Below, in pieces: positions 54,959 through 63,554 of a stretch of DNA of 64,000 bases. Origin of the DNA: Arachidicoccus sp. Its GTDB lineage: Bacteria; Bacteroidota; Bacteroidia; Chitinophagales; Chitinophagaceae. The DNA lies in contig JAPWKH010000004.1 in assembly GCA_028283605.1 (NCBI GenBank), positions 1 through 64,000 of the forward strand, written 5' to 3'. How positions within the stretch are numbered: the stretch's first letter is position 1; the number at the start of each line of letters is the position of its first letter. Position numbers and translations under genes: made by a program. The notes beneath the pieces were generated by a model. It searched no databases. It worked only from the letters and a program-made list of their open reading frames with translations, and was not told the DNA's origin.

Positions 54959-57613
54959 CTAAAAATGTACAGTTACAGAAAACTGCCCGAATGCGCCTTG
55001 TATCGGCCTTGCGTAATAAACATCTCCTACAGAAGTACCATCGCCCAGCCTGGGATTGCCTTCTGTTAAACCAATCGTATTTGTTAGATTGCTTCCGTTT
55101 ACGGCAAAGCGTACATTTTTGATGGTGTAGGATGCGCCTGCATTTAATGTTGCAAAATGAGGCAACACAACAAGGTTGGAATTATCTGCAAATTTCTTTC
55201 CGAAATAATCGCCTTCTATAAACACAGAAAATCCTTTGTATGTATAGCTGGGCGTAAGCGTACCGTAAAATTTCGGAATGCGTTGCACCTGATTATGTGT
55301 GTAATCAAAAGAAGTTCCATCGGCATTCTTGCCTGTAAAATCTGTATAAGTAGGATTTTGAATTGTTCCCGACAAGTTCAATGCAAAACCTCCGGAATGC
55401 ACATCTGCTTCCAATTCCAGGCCAAGTGTTTTAGATTTTGCAAACTTGTTTTCGGTAGAGCCGTCCGCAGCTACATCATTAAAGTTCACGCCGTTAATTC
55501 TTGAATAGAAAAAGTTGGCAAATACATCGAAAACAGATTGCTGGTATTTATATCCTAATTCATATTGATTTAAAGTAATTGGCTTCAAAGTGTTTGTTAC
55601 ATGTGCATTGTCGTGTAATGTGCCTTCATCCGGCGAACGAAAACCATTGCTGTACCTGAAATAGGCGGCCATATTATCGGTAAGTTTAAGATTTGCCGCA
55701 GCGCTCACGGATGCGCGATTGATATTATACTTCCAATAATAGTATGGCCCGGTAGATACAACCATTGATTCATCTGCCGTAGTGGTTTTAAAATCATAAC
55801 CATTCGGATTGTTGGCATTATTCAAATTCACACTATTTGTATTATCATTATATCCTGAATAATGATCCATATCGTAGCGAACACCAAGATCGAATGTCAG
55901 CGCTTTTGTGGCATTGATAGTCGCATTGGCAAACAAAGCAGTAATATCGCCTTTCATTTGCGCATCTCTTATCAGGAACGACATATCTGAAATACCATTG
56001 TACGTGCGTGAATAATTTGGATCGCCGGAATTTAATGAACCGTCTACGAGATTGAGCAATTTTGCGTGGTCTGATACTTCAATTAAATAATTGCTCCAGT
56101 TCCAGTACTGATGATCTTGCCAGTTGGAATAATACGCGCCGAAATTCAGATTGATCAAATCATTTTTATATCCAAAGCTTAGATTGTTTGCAAAATTGTA
56201 CATTTTTTTACCGACATACCAGTAGCCTACCTTTGCAACATATTGCGGGTTGGCTATGCTTCCGTCCATATAAGTATAAACGGGATCTGATACAGGAAAA
56301 CTTTGCCCGTTTGACGTTGTATAAGTTGCTGCAAAATCTGCTGCAGTTTGCGGATTTGCGCCGGAGAAAATGGCATTATAATCCAAATTAATATCGGTGT
56401 ATCGTGTATTGTTATTGAAATAAAATCCGCTGCCCAAATCTTTCTTGATTTCAGCACCGATTACATTTACATCGGGATGAACGCCGTTTTGCAAATTGGC
56501 ATCGAACGTGCCGCCATCGTATTGCGGCACACTTAGGTGAGTCATATCAAGAGAAGCTAATGTACCGTGGCTTGCATCAAAACCATTGAAGCCTTTCGGG
56601 CTTTTTGCGTTTGTGAGCGGAATAGGCAATAAAAATAAATCTTTATCATTCAGCTTTTTGTAATACAGCTTTACATATCCGCCATTTATATTGTATTGAA
56701 AATTCATTCTTATCTGGCCGCCGTTATCGGCTTTATAACCCGGATTGCGAATTCCGTTGTCTACTCTGTAAAATCCGCCTATATCGTAAAATAATTTATC
56801 CTTGATCAATGCGCCGCTGATATTAAAATCTGTTCTGAATAAGCCGGAAGTACCGACAGATAATTTTGCATCGCCGGAAAAATCGTTGGTTCCTGTTTTA
56901 CTGATAAAGTTGATAATACCACCGGGCGCATTCGTTGCAAATATTGATCCTGAACCGCCGCGAACGGCTTCCATCCGCGCAGTAGTTTCATCTATTCTAA
57001 ACCAATTGTCTGCATTGCCAAACTGCAATTCGCCATCTTCGAATACGGGCATTCCATCTTCCTGTATCTGTACAAACTGATAACCGCCCGCAGCAGGAAT
57101 ACCACGCGCAAATAAGTTGTTGCCTACCGTACCGCCGGAAGCTTCTACCAAAAAACCGGGCACATGCTGTAATAAAGCCGCAGCGCTTTGAGGTGCCATT
57201 TGTGTAATAGCTTTTGCATTGTAAGAAGTAACCGCAACACTCGATTCCAATTTTGTTCGCGGGCTTATACTTCCTGTAACTACGATATCATCCAGGCTGC
57301 CGCCTTGCTGCAGTTTAATGATTATTACATTATCTGTTACCGGCACCTCAATTGTTTTGTAGCCTACGTATGATATTATCAGTGTTTTTGCGGCAGCCGG
57401 TACTGATAAATTAAAAGCGCCGGTTTCAGTAGTAAACGTGCCAATGTTTGGCATTTCTTTTACCCTGACTGATGCTCCTGTCAATGGATTGTTATTTGAT
57501 GAATCGGTAACCGTACCTGTAACGGTAGTTTGCTGTGCATACAATGGGAACTGTGCTGATAATATTGTTATCAGCATCGCAAAACATTTGAAAAGTAATT
57601 GTTTCGTTTTCAT
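54959..57613 (-). CDS. TonB-dependent receptor of the trehalase locus
   Basis: An 884-residue outer-membrane receptor. Signal peptide (about 1-26), then a CarboxypepD-regulatory-like domain (VTGTVTDSSNNNPLTGASV, about 30-115), a plug (QHVPGFLVEASGGTVGNN and MEAVRGGSGSIFATNAPGGI, about 150-235) and a barrel ending GAFGQFSVTVHF. It is not of the SusC subclass and has no SusD partner. Its gene follows the trehalase gene after 190 bases, so trehalose or a related disaccharide is a likely ligand (inference from context only). Confidence 0.88.
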   Translation of the reverse strand: MKTKQLLFKCFAMLITILSAQFPLYAQQTTVTGTVTDSSNNNPLTGASVRVKEMPNIGTFTTETGAFNLSVPAAAKTLIISYVGYKTIEVPVTDNVIIIKLQQGGSLDDIVVTGSISPRTKLESSVAVTSYNAKAITQMAPQSAAALLQHVPGFLVEASGGTVGNNLFARGIPAAGGYQFVQIQEDGMPVFEDGELQFGNADNWFRIDETTARMEAVRGGSGSIFATNAPGGIINFISKTGTNDFSGDAKLSVGTSGLFRTDFNISGALIKDKLFYDIGGFYRVDNGIRNPGYKADNGGQIRMNFQYNINGGYVKLYYKKLNDKDLFLLPIPLTNAKSPKGFNGFDASHGTLASLDMTHLSVPQYDGGTFDANLQNGVHPDVNVIGAEIKKDLGSGFYFNNNTRYTDINLDYNAIFSGANPQTAADFAATYTTSNGQSFPVSDPVYTYMDGSIANPQYVAKVGYWYVGKKMYNFANNLSFGYKNDLINLNFGAYYSNWQDHQYWNWSNYLIEVSDHAKLLNLVDGSLNSGDPNYSRTYNGISDMSFLIRDAQMKGDITALFANATINATKALTFDLGVRYDMDHYSGYNDNTNSVNLNNANNPNGYDFKTTTADESMVVSTGPYYYWKYNINRASVSAAANLKLTDNMAAYFRYSNGFRSPDEGTLHDNAHVTNTLKPITLNQYELGYKYQQSVFDVFANFFYSRINGVNFNDVAADGSTENKFAKSKTLGLELEADVHSGGFALNLSGTIQNPTYTDFTGKNADGTSFDYTHNQVQRIPKFYGTLTPSYTYKGFSVFIEGDYFGKKFADNSNLVVLPHFATLNAGASYTIKNVRFAVNGSNLTNTIGLTEGNPRLGDGTSVGDVYYARPIQGAFGQFSVTVHF

Positions 57614-57802
57614 TCTTATCTTTTTTATTGTTTTTTAATGGATTGAATGGAACCTCATTGATTCATTTTTCTGCATGAGAAAAAATTATCCTGTCAGATT
57701 TCATCTGTTTTTATGTTTTGTTTTATGAATGTTTGTTAGAAAATAAATGCTCTATTTTTAAGTAATCGTATTCATAAAAGATTATTTTAATTATCAATAA
57801 TT

Positions 57803-59293
57803 TTAAATTTTGTTTTTGAGTGCGAGATATACGGCATTTGTCCAGCCAAAGCCATCCTGATTCGGATATTCGCCGCCGGCATCTTTATTGGAATTGTTTT
57901 CTACATTATATTTTTCAAGCAATTTTCCCGACAACAAAAATTCTTTTTCAACTGTTGCGCACCAGTTCTTTTTTATTGTTTCTGCAAAATCTTTTTTACC
58001 ATATTTCAAAGCGCTTATAAAAACGATCCATTGCAATGGCGCCCAGCATTTTGGGAAATCCCATTGCTGATTGGTTGTTTTTATTGTTGTAACTAAACCT
58101 CCCGTATAAAGCATATTTTTTTCGATAAAGCCAAGTACAGATTTGGCTTTATTTTCAGTGGCAATGCCTGTGAATAAAGGATATGCCATGGCTAAATGAA
58201 CAGAAGAAGTGTGTTCCTGTAAAACAAAATTGTAATCCTTATAAATGGCATTCTCATTATCCCATAAATATTTGTCTATTGCATTTTTCCTGATAAACGC
58301 TTTTTGTTCGAAATGGTTTTGCTTGTCTTTTTCATTCAGTATATTATAAGCCGAAGCAATGGTTGTTTCTAAATTCCATAACAAACAATTCAAATCAACA
58401 GGAATTATTTCCGTAGTACAAATGGTTTCTATATTTGCGCCATCGGCAAACCAACGGCTTGAGAAATCCCAACCGGATTCACATGCAGCTCTTATGTTTC
58501 TGTACAGTTCCGGATTATTTTTTGTTCTTTGTCTTATGCTTACATCTATTGCATATCCTTCGGGGCGAGGTAAATTTTCTTCATCCCAATAGCGGTTAAG
58601 CAGCGAACCGTCCGGCATGCGTACGATGTGTTTTGTAGCAGGTGTTTCTTCGGAAAGACCATCGCTTCCTTTCATCCAATAATTGTATTCTATCAATAAT
58701 TGGGGCAAATATTCTTTTAATATTTCATCGCCTTTTTCTTCCTGCAACAGCACAATCATATAAGCATAAAATGGCGGTTGCGAACGGCTGAGAAAATAGC
58801 TGCGGTTACCATTCGGAATGTGTCCTGCTGTTTCAAGAAGATAAGAAAAATTGTCCACCATGTTCTGTACCAAATCCATTCTGCCTGATATTTTTAAACC
58901 CAACATGGTAAAATAGCTGTCCCAATAATACATTTCACTGAACCGGCCGCCGGGCACTATATAAGATTTCGGCAAAGCAATAAGCGTACTGTATTGGTTA
59001 GCAGTTTGTCTTGTGAGTACATTCCATAACTCATGTATATGATTTACTATGCCTTTGGATATATTGGTTGTATAATGGTTATTGGTCTGTTCCGTAATTA
59101 TAAAATTGTCTGATACGAATTGCCTAAGATCAAATTTTTCATTCTTTTTTCCCGTGTTGTATTTTTGAATAATTTCTTCGGCAGAAAATCTGGGAACAGC
59201 GTCCACAAAAATTTTCTGATCCGGAAATACATGCTGCAATTGCACATCTTCCAGCAAATTTTTTAGCGATAATATGTCGAGCGTATCTTTCAT
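57803..59293 (-). CDS. treF: Trehalase, GH37, cytoplasmic
   Basis: A 496-residue glycoside hydrolase of family 37, which splits trehalose into two glucose. Signature 1 is PGGRFSEMYYWDSYF (114-128). Signature 2 reads QWDFPKCWAPLQW, where the usual Gly before WAP is Cys. The catalytic acid region ESGWDFSSRW (about 272-281) and the end GGEYPNQDGFGWTNAV are present. There is no signal peptide, so it acts inside the cell. Its start overlaps the MFS gene stop by 4 bases, so the two are coupled. Confidence 0.92.
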   Translation of the reverse strand: MKDTLDILSLKNLLEDVQLQHVFPDQKIFVDAVPRFSAEEIIQKYNTGKKNEKFDLRQFVSDNFIITEQTNNHYTTNISKGIVNHIHELWNVLTRQTANQYSTLIALPKSYIVPGGRFSEMYYWDSYFTMLGLKISGRMDLVQNMVDNFSYLLETAGHIPNGNRSYFLSRSQPPFYAYMIVLLQEEKGDEILKEYLPQLLIEYNYWMKGSDGLSEETPATKHIVRMPDGSLLNRYWDEENLPRPEGYAIDVSIRQRTKNNPELYRNIRAACESGWDFSSRWFADGANIETICTTEIIPVDLNCLLWNLETTIASAYNILNEKDKQNHFEQKAFIRKNAIDKYLWDNENAIYKDYNFVLQEHTSSVHLAMAYPLFTGIATENKAKSVLGFIEKNMLYTGGLVTTIKTTNQQWDFPKCWAPLQWIVFISALKYGKKDFAETIKKNWCATVEKEFLLSGKLLEKYNVENNSNKDAGGEYPNQDGFGWTNAVYLALKNKI

Positions 59294-60531
59294 TTTAAAG
59301 GAATTGCTTTTTTGTGTTGCTTATTAAAAACGATTAAAGCAATCAGTAAAATCGTAACAGGAACTAAAGAGAAATAAAATGCTTTTTCACCGCCAAAAGA
59401 ATGAAAAATATGACCGGTAATCATTGAGCCGAGTGTGCCGCCGAGCGCAGAAAATATTACAATCCATCCGCTTATTTTTGCCTGTTGCGTTTTGGGAAAT
59501 GAAGAAAGAATTATAGAATTTATTGCAGGATAAATCGGCGCAATAAAAAAACCGATCATCGGGAAAATATAAGCCGCAAAAGGAATTTCCTTCCATGAGG
59601 AAACATTGCCGGCGACAGATTTATTTGCTAAAGGAATAGCGATTAATATCAATGCCGCTGCGCAAATAAGGCATAATATTAACGCGACGATCCATGAAAT
59701 TTTTTTCATTATTATCCCTGACAAAAACCTTCCTAAAAATGTACATACCGGTAGTATTGCCGCTATTAGCACACTGTAAGTAGATGGTAATTTCAACACT
59801 TTATTATTAAATGTAGGCAACCAGTTCATAATACTTTGCTCAATCAAAACATATACAAACGCACATACAATAAACGAAAGAACAATCGGCCTCATTAACA
59901 ACTGAAGCATCTCAACAAAATTTCCCCATCCTGCATTTTCGCTTTCAGCAGGTTTTGCATTGGTTTCATCCAGAGAAGAAAACAACAGAAATAAAAACGC
60001 AATTATGGTAAGGCCGCCAAGCACATAATAAGCATGCAGCCATGCGGACGAATAAGGATTTTTATCATCGATAAAATAGCTGAAAAGAAAATTTCCGCTC
60101 AATACGCCAACCATAAAAAACGATTCCAAAAAGCTCAAAAGGCTGATGTGTTCTTTTTCCGTTTTTGTGATTAATCCTACAATGCTGTACACACACATTT
60201 TGGTAATGCCGAAACAAAATCCTACTAAGGCAAGCAATATTTTTATAGCCATAAAAGTATTTGCCAATGGTAATGAAAAGCATCCTACAGATAAAACAGC
60301 CAAAGCAATCAGCATAGATTTTTTATATCCGATCTTTGTGAGAAATGAGGCTACAAAGAAGGAGGTAACGGCGATTGTTACATCTTTAAAACCATCGAGA
60401 AAACTGGCTTGTGATTCATTTACACCAAAGTATCGCTGCACTTGCAACACCACCGCGCCAACACTATTCATAAGAATTGCGAAGATGAAATAATTGATAA
60501 ATATAGATACGCGTATTTTCCAATTGCTCAT
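59290..60531 (-). CDS. MFS permease, probable disaccharide importer
   Basis: A 413-residue protein with twelve hydrophobic segments of the major facilitator superfamily. The conserved loop between helices 2 and 3 reads FLTKIGYKKSMLIALAVL (about 63-80). It heads the unit MFS-trehalase-receptor on the minus strand. The coupling to a cytoplasmic trehalase suggests that it brings trehalose across the inner membrane (inference); the sequence alone would only say sugar or drug transporter. Confidence 0.85.
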   Translation of the reverse strand: MSNWKIRVSIFINYFIFAILMNSVGAVVLQVQRYFGVNESQASFLDGFKDVTIAVTSFFVASFLTKIGYKKSMLIALAVLSVGCFSLPLANTFMAIKILLALVGFCFGITKMCVYSIVGLITKTEKEHISLLSFLESFFMVGVLSGNFLFSYFIDDKNPYSSAWLHAYYVLGGLTIIAFLFLLFSSLDETNAKPAESENAGWGNFVEMLQLLMRPIVLSFIVCAFVYVLIEQSIMNWLPTFNNKVLKLPSTYSVLIAAILPVCTFLGRFLSGIIMKKISWIVALILCLICAAALILIAIPLANKSVAGNVSSWKEIPFAAYIFPMIGFFIAPIYPAINSIILSSFPKTQQAKISGWIVIFSALGGTLGSMITGHIFHSFGGEKAFYFSLVPVTILLIALIVFNKQHKKAIPLK

Positions 60532-60837
60532 GACAGCTGCAGATTTGCTTTAATATTCTCAAAATATCATTAACAAAAGTCTAAATTATTTTAAAAAAAT
60601 AATTAACCTTAGTTAATATATTATTCAACTATATTAATCTTTTTATCAATTATGCATAGAATATCAATTAAATATGTAGAAATGTGAAAAAAACAAAGGA
60701 TTTTTTGAAATAAGCAAATGGAAAAAAAATGTTGATTAAAAGAAAGTTTTATCAGACGAATATAATTCAATGAAAACTTTTTAATTTTATGATTATTATC
60801 AACCTTCTTTTCTGATTGTATAAAACTGAAAAACCGG
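60532..60837. promoter_or_regulatory. Divergent region between MFS and FtsB-like genes
   Basis: This AT-rich stretch must hold both promoters. The inverted repeat ATTAAC-N4-GTTAAT at 60602-60617 lies 71 bases upstream of the MFS start and could be an operator for the trehalase unit. No clear TAnnTTTG box was seen. Confidence 0.4.
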
Positions 60838-61149
60838 ATGAACATTTTTTTAAAAACATTTTCTTATCTGAAAAACAAATATGTAATTGCCATTTTGGTA
60901 TTTGCATTTCTTATGTTTTTCTATGACAAGAATGACATTTTTATTCAAATGGACAGAAAAAAGGATCTTGCAAATTTAGAAAAGAGCAGAGAATTCTATC
61001 AGTCAGAAATTACAAATACACAACAGGAATTAGACGCTTTGCAAGAAAACTCAGAGGTTTTGGAAAAATATGCGCGAGAACATTTATATATGAAACGCGA
61101 TAATGAAGATATATTTATAGTAGATTCTGCAACGAGTGAGGTAAAGTGA
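60838..61149 (+). CDS. Septum formation initiator (FtsB/DivIC-like)
   Basis: A 103-residue protein with a short cytoplasmic N-terminus, one membrane helix (YVIAILVFAFLMFFY, about 15-29) and a coiled coil (about 38-75: LEKSREFYQSEITNTQQELDAL) ending AREHLYMKRDNEDIFIV. This layout is that of FtsB/DivIC, which joins FtsL and FtsQ in the divisome. The family is clear; which of the paralogues it is cannot be told. Confidence 0.88.
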   Translation: MNIFLKTFSYLKNKYVIAILVFAFLMFFYDKNDIFIQMDRKKDLANLEKSREFYQSEITNTQQELDALQENSEVLEKYAREHLYMKRDNEDIFIVDSATSEVK

Positions 61150-61221
61150 TTTTCTTTTATACCGAAACAATAAGTAGCGAATAAATATCGTTAAATATAT
61201 TATTATTAAATTTCTCTGATA

Positions 61222-61440
61222 ATGACACATTTCTACTACAATCTCATTGTCCGTTATGTATATGAGGAAACAAATGAAATCTTAAAAAACGGTGTACACA
61301 GGTTAATAAAAACAGATGCTGAACTGAAAGATTTATATATACAACTGTGTGATACAAGACGTAAGCTCAGCAGAAATTTTCCCGTACAAATGCCGCGTAA
61401 ATCGTTAGTTGATAATATTTTGAAATACGCAAGCCAATAA
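61222..61440 (+). CDS. Small conserved protein of unknown function (72 aa)
   Basis: A 72-residue helical protein opening YYNLIVRYVYEETNEILKNG and ending PRKSLVDNILKYASQ. I know similar 65-80 residue proteins with an N-terminal Tyr-Glu-Glu-Thr and a C-terminal NILxYA/S motif from other Bacteroidota; their role is unknown. It lies 73 bases after the FtsB-like gene and 31 bases before ubiE. Confidence 0.6.
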   Translation: MTHFYYNLIVRYVYEETNEILKNGVHRLIKTDAELKDLYIQLCDTRRKLSRNFPVQMPRKSLVDNILKYASQ

Positions 61441-61459
61441 ATCCCAAGCCATAATTCGT

Positions 61460-61467
61460 TATCTTTG
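61460..61467 (+). promoter_or_regulatory. -7 element directly before ubiE
   Basis: TATCTTTG ends only 4 bases before the ATG at 61472. If used, the transcript would start at or in the start codon. Confidence 0.35.
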
Positions 61468-61471
61468 CGGC

Positions 61472-62215
61472 ATGACATCATACGCACACGACGAAATAAA
61501 ACCATTTGCACACGACAAGTCAGAAAAAAAAGAACAAGTGGCCGAAATGTTTGACAAAATCGCATTTCGCTATGATTTCCTCAATCGGTTGTTAAGTATC
61601 GGAATTGACATTAAGTGGAGAAAAGCCGCTATTGCAAGATTGGCAAAATCCCAACCTCAAAAAATACTGGACGTTGCAACCGGCACCGGAGATATTGCAA
61701 TTATGTCTCATAAAATGCTGCACCCAAAACAAATAATCGGCATAGATATATCTGAAGGAATGCTTAAGATAGGGCAAGAAAAAATTGAGAAGGAAGGTCT
61801 GCATGAATTTATAACGCTTCAAAAAGGAGACAGTGAAAATTTGCCTTTTGAAGACAATAGTTTTGATGCCATAACAGTTGCATTCGGCGTTCGTAATTTT
61901 CAACATTTAGAAAAAGGCATTTCGGAAATGTACAGGACGTTGCGACCGGGAGGAAAACTTGTGGTAATAGAATTTTCCCGCCCGAAACAAAAACTAGTAA
62001 AAGCCGCTTACGGGTTTTACATGAAAGCCATAACACCAAATGTTGGCAAAGCAGTTTCAAAAAACAAAGAAGCGTATCAGTACCTGAATGCTTCTGCGCT
62101 TATCTTTCCCGAGCGAAATGATTTTGTTAAAGTCTTAAACAATACCGGTTTTAAAAATACGCTTTATAAACCTATGACTTTAGGAGTATGCTGCATTTAC
62201 GAAGGTGTAAAATAA
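61472..62215 (+). CDS. ubiE: Demethylmenaquinone/ubiquinone C-methyltransferase
   Basis: A 247-residue SAM methyltransferase (also named MenG) that adds the last methyl group in menaquinone synthesis; Bacteroidota use menaquinone, so menG is the better functional name. MFDKIAFRYDFLNRLLS and the SAM site LDVATGTGDIAI (about 66-77) are present, and ITVAFGVRNFQHLEKGISEMYR is a hallmark. The enzyme supplies the quinone for cydAB and mqo in this window. Confidence 0.94.
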   Translation: MTSYAHDEIKPFAHDKSEKKEQVAEMFDKIAFRYDFLNRLLSIGIDIKWRKAAIARLAKSQPQKILDVATGTGDIAIMSHKMLHPKQIIGIDISEGMLKIGQEKIEKEGLHEFITLQKGDSENLPFEDNSFDAITVAFGVRNFQHLEKGISEMYRTLRPGGKLVVIEFSRPKQKLVKAAYGFYMKAITPNVGKAVSKNKEAYQYLNASALIFPERNDFVKVLNNTGFKNTLYKPMTLGVCCIYEGVK

Positions 62216-62306
62216 TATCAGCTACACGAATTATGGAATAGTTTAATGATTTTAAAAAGGCATTAAAAAATTTAAGTCAAAACTTTTATTTTTAGAATAA
62301 TAACTC

Positions 62307-62314
62307 TAAATTTG
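62307..62314 (+). promoter_or_regulatory. -7 element before tRNA-Asn
   Basis: TAAATTTG matches TAnnTTTG 45 bases upstream of the tRNA, with a TTTT-rich stretch near the -33 position. Confidence 0.5.
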
Positions 62315-62358
62315 CCGCTCATTAATTGAAATAGATAAATTTATTCGATTAATTACAA

Positions 62359-62432
62359 TCTTCCTTAGCTCAGTTGGTTAGAGCATCTGACTGTTAATCA
62401 GAGGGTCGTTGGTTCAAGTCCAACAGGGAGAG
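62359..62432 (+). tRNA. tRNA-Asn (GTT)
   Basis: A complete cloverleaf can be drawn. Acceptor TCTTCCT pairs with AGGGAGA with one G-U; the D stem is GCTC/GAGC; the anticodon stem TCTGA/TCAGA encloses CTGTTAA with anticodon GTT; the T stem is GTTGG/CCAAC. G is the discriminator base, as expected for tRNA-Asn. CCA is not encoded. Confidence 0.97.
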
Positions 62433-62441
62433 CTGAAAATC

Positions 62442-62476
62442 AAGCAGTTATGAAGTAAATTCATAGCTGCTTTTTT
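62442..62476 (+). terminator. Terminator after tRNA-Asn
   Basis: A 13-base stem, AAGCAGTTATGAA (62442-62454) with 62460-62472 (one G-U pair), and a 5-base loop, followed by TTTTTT. Confidence 0.88.
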
Positions 62477-62681
62477 CATTTGATACATGATTTGATGCAT
62501 CAAAAATTTTAACAACCGATTGCTTAACTTTATTCCCGTTAAAAAGGTGCCGGGATAAGATGAAAAGCTCCAAACGAAAAATTCATTGGACGACCAAGTT
62601 TGTTTCCAATAAAAACGACATCCGTGCTTATTTTAATGCACTTGAAGAAAACAATTTTAAAGTCATCCAACATTTTGATGA

Positions 62682-62900
62682 CCTGACTTCAAAACCGAAC
62701 ATTCCGAAATCGAATGGCGAAAAATTGTCGCTACAAGACACAAACTTATTCACGATTATTTTGGGGTGGATTACGATATTGTTTGGGATGTTATCTCCAA
62801 TAAACTCCCCGATTTATTTGATTTTATTGAGCAGACAATTGAAGAAAAAGAAAAGCTAATCTCTCGCCGCGGCGCGGACTACACACGCATCATATCGTAA
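62682..62900 (+). pseudogene. HepT-like toxin remnant
   Basis: This frame, closed upstream by two stop codons at 62676-62681, encodes the C-terminal 72 residues of a HepT (DUF86) family RNase toxin. EIEWRKIVATRHKLIHDYFG contains the active R-x4-H-x-Y motif (RHKLIHDY), followed by DYDIVWDVISNKLPDLFDFI, all family-typical. The N-terminal half cannot be found in any frame and no intact antitoxin (MntA-type nucleotidyltransferase) is adjacent, so this is a decayed gene. A longer open frame over the same bases (62560-62859) does not resemble any family. Confidence 0.7.
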
Positions 62901-63554
62901 ATGAACAGAGAGGGTAAAAAAGAATAACAGCTAACTCTGGAGATAGAATTGACAGCAATTTTGATGGAATACTGCTAATTATTGATGAAACGATTGCTGT
63001 GGTGCGTATCCGCACCTGTTACAATAAAATGAAATGTCAATGGCTTCAAAAGGTCGTTAAGAAATAGCTTACGGGCGGAGTGCGAGAAAAGGGGAAGGAA
63101 ATTCATTGTCCTTTGTCTTGGCACAAAAGAAACAAAAAATCAAGGCTAATGCGGACGGCTAAAAATTGCTTGCTACGACTAAAACCGAATAAACTTGTAC
63201 GCCTGCGGCGCACTTCAAACATATCCGATTTTTACGCCTTCACCGCCCGATTTTCTGAACGCCTTACCGCATAAGGTCGTAACACGAGCCACTTCCATTT
63301 TGCATATATGAAAAATGGTTGGTAGATTTATAAAGGGAAAGCGAGTTTATGAGGAAATGATTGTGAACTTGGTTGCTTGGAATATTCAAGAATAAGACAA
63401 TTCCAAATATGCGCTTTTGGATATTTTAAAATTTAAAGACTTTCGTATATCATGCTTTTTCAGGTATGATATGCGCAATGAATGAGAGGAAGGTGCGTAT
63501 ATTTGGGAGTTGTGCGTCATCTTAGAGCTACAGAAAACCGAAAGAAAAAACGTT
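62901..63554. other. Degenerate region, no intact gene
   Basis: About 650 bases between the HepT remnant and the acetyltransferase hold only short frames with no family resemblance. The stretch 63105-63290, starting with TTTGTCTTGGCACAAAAG, looks like a dispersed Bacteroidota intergenic repeat (from memory). The base composition is more GC-rich around 63180-63250 than the surroundings. Confidence 0.5.

Noticed and set aside
62560-62859. 99-residue open frame after tRNA-Asn
   Set aside because: It overlaps the HepT remnant in another frame; the HepT frame shows a clear catalytic motif, this one shows no family features.
63080-63274. 64-residue open frame in the decayed region
   Set aside because: Composition is Arg/Lys/Leu-rich like translated repeat DNA; no start context and no family.
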